A stretch of 9,421 bases of DNA from Lysobacterales bacterium (lineage in GTDB: Bacteria; Pseudomonadota; Gammaproteobacteria; Xanthomonadales; SZUA-36): positions 1 through 9,421 of the forward strand of contig JARFQZ010000035.1 in the NCBI GenBank assembly GCA_029287515.1, given 5' to 3'. Below the pieces are notes generated by a model, which was not told where the DNA came from, did no database searches, and saw nothing but the letters and a program-made list of their open reading frames with translations. A program made the translations under genes and the position numbers. Every line of letters starts with the position of its first letter. Within the stretch, counting starts at the first letter, position 1. Positions 1 to 6,757 of this stretch are shown here, one piece after another.

Positions 1-201
1 CGCGAGGAAGAGGAGAAAGGCAAGGACTATTACCGGAGCGAACGCAGCTTTGGTTCATTCCGCCGTTCATTGCCGATTCCCGTGGACGTAGATGAAAGCA
101 AGATCGAGGCGAAATTCGAGAAGGGAATTCTGTACATTGAACTTCCGAAAACCGAAGAAGCCCGCAGCAAGGTCAAGCACATTCCGGTGAAAGCGGCCTA
201 G
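1..201 (+). CDS. Hsp20/alpha-crystallin small heat-shock protein, C-terminal part (5' end outside window)
   Basis: Frame 1 is open from the first base to a TAG at 199-201 and gives the last 66 residues of a small heat-shock protein, an ATP-independent holdase that keeps unfolding cytoplasmic proteins soluble. What shows this is the end of an alpha-crystallin domain: a charged Glu/Lys loop, the strand 'RSFGSFRRSLPIP', the spacing 'VDESKIEAKFEKGILYIELPK' read in two parts (VDxxKIEAKFEKG, then GILYIELPK), and a short tail with an Ile-Pro-Val motif matching the family's I-x-I/V motif, which docks on a neighbouring dimer. The gene is cut by the window edge, so its start, full length and promoter are not visible. 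A strong intrinsic terminator lies immediately downstream, so it probably ends its transcription unit. Family assignment is secure; which Hsp20 paralogue is not. Confidence 0.9.
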   Translation, partial: REEEEKGKDYYRSERSFGSFRRSLPIPVDVDESKIEAKFEKGILYIELPKTEEARSKVKHIPVKAA

Positions 202-213
202 TGCTTAATATTC

Positions 214-242
214 AAACGGGGAGCGCCCTGCTCCCCGTTTTT
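214..242 (+). terminator. Intrinsic terminator after the Hsp20 gene
   Basis: A perfect 11-bp stem pairs 214-224 (AAACGGGGAGC) with 230-240 (GCTCCCCGTTT) around a 5-nt loop, and runs into a five-T tract at 238-242. It starts 12 nt after the Hsp20 stop codon. This is a textbook Rho-independent terminator on the plus strand. The A-tract at the 5' side of the stem would give a shorter U-tract on the minus strand, but no minus-strand gene ends here. Confidence 0.93.
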
Positions 243-251
243 CCCTTCTCG

Positions 252-280
252 TTTACTGTACTCGAAAACAATCTTGTACT
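252..280 (+). promoter_or_regulatory. Candidate sigma70 promoter for the amidohydrolase gene
   Basis: A -35-like TTTACT (252-257, 4 of 6 consensus bases) and a -10-like TGTACT (275-280, 4 of 6) are separated by the optimal 17 bp. They sit between the Hsp20 terminator and the next gene, where a promoter is expected. Transcription would start near 287, giving a leader of about 35 nt. The match is moderate and no operator is apparent. Confidence 0.4.
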
Positions 281-321
281 GGTGTTAACCTGTTCCCGCA
301 GATTCCTGTTGAGGAGCCGTC

Positions 322-1566
322 TTGGCAACCCGTACCGGATTGAACCGACGAAACATCCTGCTCGGACTGGGCGGCCTGGGGATTATCGCCGCCGCGTACC
401 GTTACTGGCCGGAAGACGGCCTGATCAATCCCTGCCCTGTCGAACCCATCCCTGATTCCCTGTTACAGCATCCACTGGTGAAAGCGGCCTGGAGAGATAT
501 CGATCCCGGACAGTTCTGGGATTGCCATGTGCACCTGGTCGGCAACGGCAACAGCGTCTCGGGGCCCTGGGTCAATCCGAAAATGCAGAGCGCACGACAT
601 CCCATCCAATGGCTGCAGTACGCCTTTTACTTCAACGCCAGCTGTATCGAAAACGAGACCGATGCGGACCGAGATTACGTTGAGCGTCTCAAGAAATTAA
701 TGGAGCAAATGCCGCGGGGAATCAAGCTCATGCTGCTGGCCTTCGATTACTTTCACGACGAATCAGGCCAGCATCAGCCGGAATCCAGCGCCTTTCATAC
801 ACCAAACGACTACGCTGCCGGAATTGCGCAAGAGCACCCTGATCATTTCGAATGGATCGCGTCCATCCATCCCTACCGCCAGGATGCGGTCAACGCCCTG
901 CGAAGAGCCCATAGGCAGGGAGCGCGCGCCGTGAAGTGGCTTCCGGCGGCCCAGGGCATGGATCCGGCCTCATCCTTGTGTGATCCATTTTACGAAGCTG
1001 CCGCTGAACTGGACATTCCATTGCTGGTCCATGCCGGGGCTGAGCTCGCCGTACACGGGGCGAACACGGAAGACTACGGCAATCCTTTGAGGTTGCGCCG
1101 ACCGCTCGAGCACGGGGTGCGGGTGCTGGTTGCGCATTGTGCATCGCTTGGAAAAGGCCGGGATCTGGACGAAGGCCCGTTGGCGAGCTCGATACCCAGC
1201 TTCGAACTGTTTTCCCGGATGATGGATGAGCCACGGTACGAGGGCCTGCTTTTCGGGGACATTTCCGCGGTCACCCAGGTCAACCGGGCCGGCAATGTGC
1301 TCTCGGGCCTGCTCAACAGGACAGACTGGCAGTCGCGCCTGGTCAACGGCTCTGATTACCCGCTGCCGGGTATTCTGCCACTGTTTTCCCTGAAATTACT
1401 GGAGCGGTCCGGGTTCATCGACCGTGAAGATTCAGCGGTGCTTTCCGCCATCCGGAACTACAATCCCCTGCTGTTTGATTTCGTGCTGAAAAGGAGCCTG
1501 CTCTTCAACGGTAAATCACTCGGAGTCGAACCTTTTCATACCCGCGGGTTCTTCGAACCAGTCTAG
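322..1566 (+). CDS. Exported or membrane-anchored metal-dependent amidohydrolase (Amidohydrolase_2, ACMSD-like TIM barrel)
   Basis: A 414-aa protein starting at TTG 322, chosen because GAGGAG at 311-316 lies 5 nt upstream and no better start fits. Residues 7-25 hold an Asn-Arg-Arg-Asn-Ile-Leu-Leu segment followed by a Gly/Leu/Ala-rich stretch, which looks like a twin-arginine signal or a single anchor helix, so the enzyme probably acts in the periplasm. The barrel carries the expected metal set: D67-C-H69-V-H71 after the first strand, K205 in AVKWLP, H237 in LLVHAG, H272 in VAHC, and D345 in NGSDYP. In ACMSD-type enzymes the two N-terminal His, the third His and the Asp bind one Zn, and the remaining His is catalytic. 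The family hydrolyses or decarboxylates small carboxylic, lactone or amide substrates; the substrate here cannot be read from sequence. The last 51 bases overlap the 3' end of the convergent hydrolase gene. Confidence 0.85.
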   Translation: MATRTGLNRRNILLGLGGLGIIAAAYRYWPEDGLINPCPVEPIPDSLLQHPLVKAAWRDIDPGQFWDCHVHLVGNGNSVSGPWVNPKMQSARHPIQWLQYAFYFNASCIENETDADRDYVERLKKLMEQMPRGIKLMLLAFDYFHDESGQHQPESSAFHTPNDYAAGIAQEHPDHFEWIASIHPYRQDAVNALRRAHRQGARAVKWLPAAQGMDPASSLCDPFYEAAAELDIPLLVHAGAELAVHGANTEDYGNPLRLRRPLEHGVRVLVAHCASLGKGRDLDEGPLASSIPSFELFSRMMDEPRYEGLLFGDISAVTQVNRAGNVLSGLLNRTDWQSRLVNGSDYPLPGILPLFSLKLLERSGFIDREDSAVLSAIRNYNPLLFDFVLKRSLLFNGKSLGVEPFHTRGFFEPV

Positions 1567-3009
1567 AACCCGTTTTTCCAGGTAGCTGTAGAAGGGGTTG
1601 TAGCGCATTCGCAACAACCATGCTTCTGAAACCTTCAGCAACCCACGCTCACCCTTCAGCGCCATGTCACCCAGGAAAATATGCTCTTGTTCACCGGCCG
1701 GTGTTTTGCCGTACAACGGGTCGTCCGGTGGAAACGGCAGTGCGACGTGCGAAAGGGACACCACGCCCCTGGGCCATTCCAGGCCGAGTGGTTCAGCCGA
1801 CAGGGGATCAGAGGAATGCGGCGCCTTGAAGCGCGCTTCCACGGCATTGCTGTATGCATTCGTATTGGTTACAAACGTTATCGCGAAAGGCAGGTCGTTT
1901 TCTGCCAGCAGCCGGTTGGTCAGCGGCCCGGGGTCGGATACCAGCAAGGTCGATTTGATTGCCGCCTGGCGGTTGATGTCAAAAAGCACCAGTTCATTGC
2001 GATCGACCGGCAAGCGATTGAGCAGGTTGTCCACCACCGCGTCAGTGGTTACCGTACTGTCGACCGTGGACTTCAGTACCAGCACCGGCGGAAACTCCCT
2101 TGCAATCGACGGTTGGCGGTTCAGACCCTGAATCCTGCGGTCCACGTCAACCGTTACGTTGTGCACCTGGGACCCCGCGTTGGTCGCGAACGAATTGTAC
2201 TTGTACGGATCAAATTCATCCATGACCGTCAACCAGGCGAGGTTTTCAAACCCGGGCAGTGCCGACAGGCTGCTTTTGGTCCCCGCGAACCTTGCTGCCC
2301 CGTGAACACGGATGGCAGGTGAAATAAGCACCAGGCTATCTGGTACCGACGGGTATTTGCCCTCGAGCGCTTTGAGTGTGAAATCCAGCGCCAACGATGC
2401 GCCCGTGGAGTAGCCGATGATGTGCAGCGAGGCTGTTGCTGAGCCCAAACCTGAGTACAGGTGCTCAATGGCCAGGCCTACCGCGGCCGCCATGTCCCGC
2501 CAATGCACGTACTTAAGGCCAGAAGGAGCGGTCCCATGACCGGGCAACCGCAGGCCAATCACGTGAAAGCCGTTCCGGTTGAGGGTTTCGCCCAATGATC
2601 TGAGGCTGTACGGTGAATCAGACATGCCATGCAGAAGCAGCACGCCGCCTCTTCCATTGCCCTCAAGTTCGAAACTGCGGTTCCAGTTGGGGTCAAGGCC
2701 CCGCGGATCAGCGGCGCTTCCCGGGCTGTAACGATTCAGTAACTGGTCCGGCCCGGTCTCTGTTTTTGTATATACTTTTTCGTCAAGTTGATTAAAAAGT
2801 TTATCTTCTAATATGATGTAATTATTATAATTTTTTATTTCATCATCAGATTGATTTGCTGTGAATTCCAGGTTGAGCCTCTCGGTGTGCCAGACCTCTA
2901 AAGGTGGCTGGCTGGAGCACCCATTGAAACCGGCGACGGCCAGCGCAATCAGCAGGCCGGCAGAAAACCCGGCCAAAAGATGCAAAGTGCGATTTCTCAG
3001 CCAGGCCAT
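1516..3009 (-). CDS. Putative lipoprotein alpha/beta hydrolase (Hydrolase_4/serine-lipase type)
   Basis: A 497-aa protein with an ATG at 3009 and GGGGAAGG (3026-3019) 9 nt before it. Residues 10-30 form a hydrophobic signal ending at Cys31; the lipobox (Phe-Asn-Gly-Cys) is imperfect, so lipidation is possible but uncertain. The alpha/beta hydrolase core starts near residue 120: the oxyanion region LLLHGMSDSPYS (H127), RLPGHGT at 154-160, the nucleophile elbow GYSTG (S201), a likely acid Asp317 in VLKSTVDST, and a likely catalytic His421 in SLSHVALPF. Together these form a full Ser-Asp-His triad. Residues about 320-410 make a long insertion or lid. The family contains esterases and monoacylglycerol-lipase-like enzymes, and the substrate is unknown. 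The start follows the upstream DUF900 gene by 6 nt, so the two are probably co-transcribed and co-translated. An AT-rich patch with unusual codons encodes residues 50-83. The 3' end overlaps the amidohydrolase gene tail-to-tail. Confidence 0.85.
   Translation of the reverse strand: MAWLRNRTLHLLAGFSAGLLIALAVAGFNGCSSQPPLEVWHTERLNLEFTANQSDDEIKNYNNYIILEDKLFNQLDEKVYTKTETGPDQLLNRYSPGSAADPRGLDPNWNRSFELEGNGRGGVLLLHGMSDSPYSLRSLGETLNRNGFHVIGLRLPGHGTAPSGLKYVHWRDMAAAVGLAIEHLYSGLGSATASLHIIGYSTGASLALDFTLKALEGKYPSVPDSLVLISPAIRVHGAARFAGTKSSLSALPGFENLAWLTVMDEFDPYKYNSFATNAGSQVHNVTVDVDRRIQGLNRQPSIAREFPPVLVLKSTVDSTVTTDAVVDNLLNRLPVDRNELVLFDINRQAAIKSTLLVSDPGPLTNRLLAENDLPFAITFVTNTNAYSNAVEARFKAPHSSDPLSAEPLGLEWPRGVVSLSHVALPFPPDDPLYGKTPAGEQEHIFLGDMALKGERGLLKVSEAWLLRMRYNPFYSYLEKRVLDWFEEPAGMKRFDSE
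2761..2860. other. Sharp AT-rich island (20% GC) inside the lipoprotein hydrolase gene
   Basis: I count 20 G/C in these 100 bases, and only 2 in 2811-2840, against roughly 55-60% GC in the flanking coding sequence. The reading frame stays open through it and encodes a polar, Asp/Glu/Asn/Lys-rich segment (residues about 50-83) between the lipid-anchor region and the catalytic domain. Codons such as ATA and TTA appear here but hardly elsewhere. On the plus strand the island contains a perfect TATAAT at 2826-2831, and TTGATT (2788-2793) with TATGAT (2812-2817) 18 bp apart, either of which could act as a spurious antisense promoter. Confidence 0.85.
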
Positions 3010-3015
3010 TCGCTG

Positions 3016-4263
3016 TCACCTTCCCCGGGTCAGTACGAAATAGCGCACACCTTCCGGTGTTTCCAGGAAATAGAGCTCGCGGCTGGCGGGGACCGTGTCA
3101 TGAATCAAGCGCAGAAACAGGTCATCGAAAAATTCCGGCGTCTCGAGGCTGAAGTTGTGGAAGTTCCGGGTACGGTTGACCGGCGTCACATCCACCAGCA
3201 CCAGGCTGTCGTCCCCTGCCTCCAGCAGTTCAGAGATTCTTTCGGACTGCCGTACCTGTCCGGGATTACCCGGGTCAAGCGTGCTCTCACCCAGGCGCTG
3301 CCCCCTGTTGATCAGCCGGCTGGCCAGCAGCGCCCTGTCATTGGACGACACGTAAACCGTTACGTTTCCGGCCAGCCGTCCGATTTCTTCACGAAACGTT
3401 GAATTGAATTCCGCATGGTCGACATCCGGCGCCGTCAGGATCACGTTTTCAATTTCTGTTTGCGCATCAGAGTAGCTGGCGTCTTTATCCAGCAGGTGGA
3501 AGGCGTCAACCACGACCTGGCCACCCATGCTGTTGGCGATCACCCAAAGGCGTTCAGGCTGAACGTCATCAACAAGCAGCCTGATCACCGCCGCCAATTC
3601 GTCACCTGACTCCTGAGCAACCGCGCGCGCCCTGCGATAGCCCCGCAATGACGAGCCCTGGTCTCCCGGCCAGTCGAAAACAACCACCGGCGTGTTAATG
3701 TCCAGCACATGCGCCAGGAAAGCCGTTTTGCGCAGGGCCGAGGGGAAAGCCTCCCGGAAACCGTGCACCACCAGCAGTACAGAGCGGTCGGGCGATTCCT
3801 GAACCTGCTCTCGCAGTTTTTCGACCAACTGATGCCGCTGTAATGTGGTGACAGCTTCCAGGCGAATCTCTTCATTGAGGAACCAGTCGCTGGCATCCAG
3901 CAGCATACCCAGCCCCAGCGACGGCTCGATTCGGGTGTCGAAGGATCCAAACCTGAGCTCCGGTCCGCGTTGCGACTCGAACCTGTCCCCGACTGACGCC
4001 TGCGGGTTTCCGGCGAGGCGGTTTGTTGCGTAAAAGAACTGGAATGTGCCCTGCTCCGCCAGTTGGGGCACGGTCATGCGCCGAAAAGCAAACGCCTCCG
4101 CCTGCCTCAACATGACCCTGGTGCCGATAAAATAGGCGTAAGCGCCCGCCAGTATCAGCGCCAGCAACAAAAGCGCAATCCCCCAGCGCCACTTTCTTCC
4201 CAAACGAAACATTCTGGTGGTCCCAATTTTCCTGAAATGGTAACAGACGTGCAGCCGTGACAC
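3016..4263 (-). CDS. Membrane-anchored DUF900 family alpha/beta hydrolase (COG4782-like)
   Basis: A 415-aa protein read from GTG 4263, favoured because GGAAGG (4277-4272) sits 8 nt upstream. An alternative ATG at 4212 (Met18, MFRLGRKWRWG) would give a more typical anchor-protein N-terminus but lacks a clear ribosome binding site. Residues 29-46 are one hydrophobic helix after a basic stretch, so the catalytic part probably faces the periplasm. The DUF900 hallmarks follow: FFYATNR (76-82), an N-terminal strand with GDRF and LRFGSFDTRI, LLVVHGF (163-169, oxyanion loop), VFDWPGDQG (195-203), the nucleophile elbow ANSMGG (S245), a probable acid Asp280 or Asp282 in TAPDVD, and a probable His369. 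Most relatives have His before the Ser-Met-Gly; here it is Asn. The natural substrate is unknown for this family. It is the first gene of a two-gene unit with the lipoprotein hydrolase, 6 nt apart. Confidence 0.85.
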   Translation of the reverse strand: MSRLHVCYHFRKIGTTRMFRLGRKWRWGIALLLLALILAGAYAYFIGTRVMLRQAEAFAFRRMTVPQLAEQGTFQFFYATNRLAGNPQASVGDRFESQRGPELRFGSFDTRIEPSLGLGMLLDASDWFLNEEIRLEAVTTLQRHQLVEKLREQVQESPDRSVLLVVHGFREAFPSALRKTAFLAHVLDINTPVVVFDWPGDQGSSLRGYRRARAVAQESGDELAAVIRLLVDDVQPERLWVIANSMGGQVVVDAFHLLDKDASYSDAQTEIENVILTAPDVDHAEFNSTFREEIGRLAGNVTVYVSSNDRALLASRLINRGQRLGESTLDPGNPGQVRQSERISELLEAGDDSLVLVDVTPVNRTRNFHNFSLETPEFFDDLFLRLIHDTVPASRELYFLETPEGVRYFVLTRGR

Positions 4264-4303
4264 CCAAATGACCTTCCACGAGCAAAACGCGTGGCAGTTG
4301 CGC

Positions 4304-4309
4304 TAGAAT
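4304..4309 (+). promoter_or_regulatory. Possible -10 element for the DUF4136 lipoprotein gene
   Basis: TAGAAT matches the sigma70 -10 consensus at 5 of 6 positions and lies about 47 nt before the chosen start of the lipoprotein gene, in the only space between two divergent genes. I see no convincing -35 at 16-18 bp upstream, so this is a weak call. A promoter for the divergent DUF900 gene must lie in the same 90-base gap, but I could not pick one out. Confidence 0.25.
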
Positions 4310-4355
4310 GCTTTTTCAACCTGAATGCGGAATAACCTCTGATTGGGGAACCACG

Positions 4356-4895
4356 ATGCCTGTTAGATCCTTACTTGTAAGCCTCCTGATACTCCTGCTC
4401 GCAGCATGTGCTTCAGGCCCGACCATTATCTCCAATGCCAACCCGGGCACGGAGTTTTCCCAGTTCGAGACTTATAACTTCATGCAGCCGTTAGGAACGG
4501 ACCGCGCCGGTGGAGTTCGCACGCCGCTCAGTTCCCGCCTGGTTTCATCGGTGAACCGCGAGCTGATTTCCCGTGGCATGTCGCTGTCGGACGAGCCCGA
4601 CCTCCTGGTTGACTTCATGGTCGTGACGGAAGAGCGCATCGACGTGCGGACAACCCCCACGCACTCGGTGCACCGCACCCACTGGAACAGGGGATTTTCG
4701 ACCTGGCCAACCTACAACACGACGGTCAGGCAGTATACCGAGGGCACTTTGATCATCGACCTGATCGACCCGGCAAGCAATACCCTGGTCGGCGAAGGCG
4801 CAGCACAGAACCGCATCAGCAGTAACGCGAATTTTACCCAGGCCGAACTGGATGAGATTGTCCGCAAAATCATGGAAGACCTGATGGGGGAATAA
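4356..4895 (+). CDS. DUF4136 family outer-membrane lipoprotein
   Basis: A 179-aa protein from ATG 4356, chosen because GGGGAA (4345-4350) lies 5 nt upstream and the product then begins with a clean lipoprotein signal: MPVR, a Leu/Ile-rich core, and the lipobox Leu-Ala-Ala-Cys with Cys18. The next residue is Ala, not Asp, which favours sorting to the outer membrane. An in-frame ATG at 4308 would put 16 odd residues before the signal and is less likely. The mature part has the DUF4136 pattern: FSQFETYNFMQP near the N-terminus, a helix with LVSSVNRELISRGM, then DEPDLLVDFMV, and near the C-terminus YTEGTLIIDLID with LVGEGAAQ. These are the family's conserved 'PDLLV' and 'GTLxIDLxD' blocks. The molecular role of DUF4136 proteins is not established. 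Length is normal for the family. The gene is alone between a divergent gene and the malic enzyme gene, which starts 120 nt after its stop. Confidence 0.85.
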   Translation: MPVRSLLVSLLILLLAACASGPTIISNANPGTEFSQFETYNFMQPLGTDRAGGVRTPLSSRLVSSVNRELISRGMSLSDEPDLLVDFMVVTEERIDVRTTPTHSVHRTHWNRGFSTWPTYNTTVRQYTEGTLIIDLIDPASNTLVGEGAAQNRISSNANFTQAELDEIVRKIMEDLMGE

Positions 4896-4959
4896 GCTGA
4901 CAAAGGTCACATATTTTTCGTGCACCTGGCGCGATAATCAGGGTATCCACAACAACCTC

Positions 4960-4991
4960 GTTTCGTCCATGACAGTCGTCATCTCCGAAAC
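4960..4991 (+). promoter_or_regulatory. Interrupted dyad in the malic enzyme leader (candidate operator or leader hairpin)
   Basis: GTTTCG (4960-4965) pairs with CGAAAC (4986-4991), and inside it ATGAC (4969-4973) pairs with GTCAT (4978-4982) around a 4-nt centre. Only the 3-nt segments between the arms fail to pair, so 11 of 14 positions per arm are complementary. The dyad ends 24 nt before the ATG, just ahead of the ribosome binding site GGAAGGA (5001-5007). A repressor site or an mRNA hairpin would both fit. A GATAAT (4932-4937) upstream could serve as a -10 but has no clear -35. Confidence 0.4.
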
Positions 4992-5015
4992 AGAAACGCA
5001 GGAAGGATACCCGCC

Positions 5016-6701
5016 ATGCTACAGGAAATTAATTTCAAGCTGCCAAGCTCCACCGACCCCGCCTACATCACCAAGAGAGGCCTGGAAATACTCAACGACC
5101 CCTGGCTGAACAAGGGCACGTCGTTCAGCGAGGAAGAACGGGAAGCCCTGGGACTCAGGGGGTTGCTGCCACCCTACCGCGCCGACATGGGGGAACAGGT
5201 CCAGCGCGTCATGGAGAACTACTGGCACCATACCGATCCGCTGGACAAATACACCTTCCTGATCGGACTGGCTGACCGGAACATCACGCTGTTCTACCGG
5301 GTGCTGATGGAGCACCTGCTTGAAATGACGCCCATCATGTACACGCCGACCGTCGGCTACGCCTGCCAGCAGTTCGGACATATTTACCGAAAGAACCGCG
5401 GCATGTACATCAATCTCAATCACAAAGGAAGCATTGCCGAGGTGCTGGACAATTGGCCGAAGGACGAAGTGGACATCATCGTCATTTCAGACGGCAGCCG
5501 GATCCTGGGTCTCGGCGACCTGGGCGCCAACGGCATGGGTATACCGATCGGCAAACTCGTGCTGTATGTCGCCGGCGCCGGGCTGCACCCCAGCCGCACC
5601 CTGCCGATTCTCCTCGACGTGGGAACCGACAACGAGGAACTGCTGAACGATCCGCTCTACCTGGGGCTGACCCGCCGGCGCGTCCACGGCGAGGAATTCG
5701 ACGAGATCGTGGATGAATTCGTTCAGGCAGCGACAACACGCTGGCCGAATGTGCTGATCCAGTGGGAAGACTTCACCAACGACAAGGCTTTTCCAATCCT
5801 GAACCGTTACCGTGACAAGGTGTTGTGTTTCAATGATGACATCCAGGGCACCGGTGCGGTGGCGTTGGCCGGGTTGCTGGCTGCCATGCGAATCCGGAGC
5901 GAGCACCTGTCAGATCAAAGGATCGTGTTCTGTGGCGCAGGCTCAGCCGCGGTCGGTATTGCCGACATGATCTGCGCAGGCATTGCCGACGAACACAGCA
6001 TGTCCACCGAGGAGGCGCGCAAACTGGTCTGGATGTGCGACTCCCGGGGCCTGGTGACCGACACCCGCGACAGTGGGGTCGAGGAACACAAGGTCCCTTA
6101 TGCCAGGGATGAAGCACCTGCCGCTGAATTGCTGGAAGTCGTAAAACGGGTCAAGCCCACCATTCTGATCGGCGCCAGTGGACACGCACATACTTTCACC
6201 GAGGACGTGGTGAAGGCCATGCACCAGCACTGTGAACAGCCGATTATTTTTGCTCTTTCGAACCCGACCACCAAGGCCGAGTGTACAGCTGAAGAGGCCT
6301 ACACCTGGACCGGCGGCAACGCCGTTTTCGCCAGCGGAAGCCCATTCAGCGCGGTCCGTTACAACGGGAAAGTGTTCGTGCCCGGCCAGGGCAACAACAT
6401 GTTCATCTTTCCAGGTGTAGGCCTGGGGGCCGTGGTATGCGGCGCCGAAAAAGTCACGGACGAAATGTTCTTTGCCGCGGCGAAAACGCTGGCCCACATG
6501 GTCACTGAAGAAGAACTCAGATCCGGGACCATATACCCGGATCTCTTGAAAATCCGACAGATTTCGCTGGCCATCGCGGCAGCGGTCTGCCGCCTGGCCT
6601 GGGATCAGGGCCTGGCCCAGTACGCTGAGCCACCTGATATCCGCCAGTATGTGCGTGAATGCATGTATCACCCGGAATACCGGCCATACATCGCTGCCTG
6701 A
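5016..6701 (+). CDS. maeA: NAD-dependent malic enzyme (malate dehydrogenase, oxaloacetate-decarboxylating)
   Basis: A 561-aa cytoplasmic enzyme that converts L-malate to pyruvate, CO2 and NADH, linking the TCA cycle to pyruvate. GGAAGGA (5001-5007) lies 8 nt before the ATG. The length nearly equals E. coli MaeA (565 aa), the tetrameric NAD type. Visible active-site residues are Tyr109 in YTPTVG, Lys180 in GIPIGKLVLY, and the metal ligands Glu251 and Asp252 in QWEDF and Asp275 in FNDDIQGTG; all sit at a constant offset of 4 from human malic enzyme numbering (Glu255, Asp256, Asp279). The nucleotide domain shows GAGSAA (307-312), CDSRGL (341-346), LSNPT (414-418) and VPGQGNN (455-461). Every key residue is present, so it should be active. 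Cofactor preference for NAD over NADP is inferred from overall similarity to MaeA, not from a decisive residue. No terminator separates it from the next gene, so some read-through is likely. Confidence 0.95.
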   Translation: MLQEINFKLPSSTDPAYITKRGLEILNDPWLNKGTSFSEEEREALGLRGLLPPYRADMGEQVQRVMENYWHHTDPLDKYTFLIGLADRNITLFYRVLMEHLLEMTPIMYTPTVGYACQQFGHIYRKNRGMYINLNHKGSIAEVLDNWPKDEVDIIVISDGSRILGLGDLGANGMGIPIGKLVLYVAGAGLHPSRTLPILLDVGTDNEELLNDPLYLGLTRRRVHGEEFDEIVDEFVQAATTRWPNVLIQWEDFTNDKAFPILNRYRDKVLCFNDDIQGTGAVALAGLLAAMRIRSEHLSDQRIVFCGAGSAAVGIADMICAGIADEHSMSTEEARKLVWMCDSRGLVTDTRDSGVEEHKVPYARDEAPAAELLEVVKRVKPTILIGASGHAHTFTEDVVKAMHQHCEQPIIFALSNPTTKAECTAEEAYTWTGGNAVFASGSPFSAVRYNGKVFVPGQGNNMFIFPGVGLGAVVCGAEKVTDEMFFAAAKTLAHMVTEEELRSGTIYPDLLKIRQISLAIAAAVCRLAWDQGLAQYAEPPDIRQYVRECMYHPEYRPYIAA

Positions 6702-6715
6702 AAAAATGCTATATT
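6685..6715 (+). promoter_or_regulatory. Extended -10 promoter candidate for the YbaK-type deacylase gene
   Basis: TGC followed by TATATT (6707-6715) gives an extended -10 motif with 5 of 6 consensus bases, located just after the malic enzyme stop codon. The -35 region is poor (CATACA at 6685-6690, 19 bp away), which is tolerable for extended -10 promoters. Transcription would begin near 6722, directly in front of the dyad at 6725-6740. Confidence 0.45.
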
Positions 6716-6724
6716 AAATTTTCC

Positions 6725-6740
6725 TAACGTATTGACGTTA
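6725..6740 (+). promoter_or_regulatory. Perfect 6-bp dyad in the deacylase leader (candidate operator)
   Basis: TAACGT (6725-6730) and ACGTTA (6735-6740) are perfect inverted repeats around the 4-base centre ATTG. The dyad lies at the predicted transcription start and directly before the ribosome binding site AAGGA (6743-6747), a position where a bound repressor would block transcription. It is short, so chance is possible in this AT-rich gap. Confidence 0.35.
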
Positions 6741-6757
6741 ATAAGGATGGAAACACC

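Noticed and set aside
1681..2322. Long plus-strand open frame of over 200 codons antisense to the lipoprotein hydrolase gene
   Set aside because: It is rich in Arg, Gln, Val and His as shadow frames of GC-rich genes are, has no recognisable domain or ribosome binding site, and lies wholly inside a well-supported gene.
4291..4310. TGGCAG...TTGCGC as a sigma54 promoter before the lipoprotein gene
   Set aside because: The GG and GC elements are far too close for the fixed 10-base spacing of sigma54 promoters.
4308..4355. Upstream ATG at 4308 as the start of the DUF4136 lipoprotein
   Set aside because: It would place 16 non-signal residues before a complete lipoprotein signal and has no ribosome binding site, whereas ATG 4356 has GGGGAA in front.
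4898..4919. TGAC-AAAG-GTCA inverted repeat followed by an AT-rich run after the DUF4136 gene, as a terminator
   Set aside because: The stem is only 4 bp and the run is ATATTTTTC, so the hairpin would be too weak for intrinsic termination.
5943..6671. Minus-strand open frame of 242 codons inside the malic enzyme gene
   Set aside because: It mirrors the malic enzyme coding frame and shows no motif; the plus-strand enzyme has every catalytic residue.
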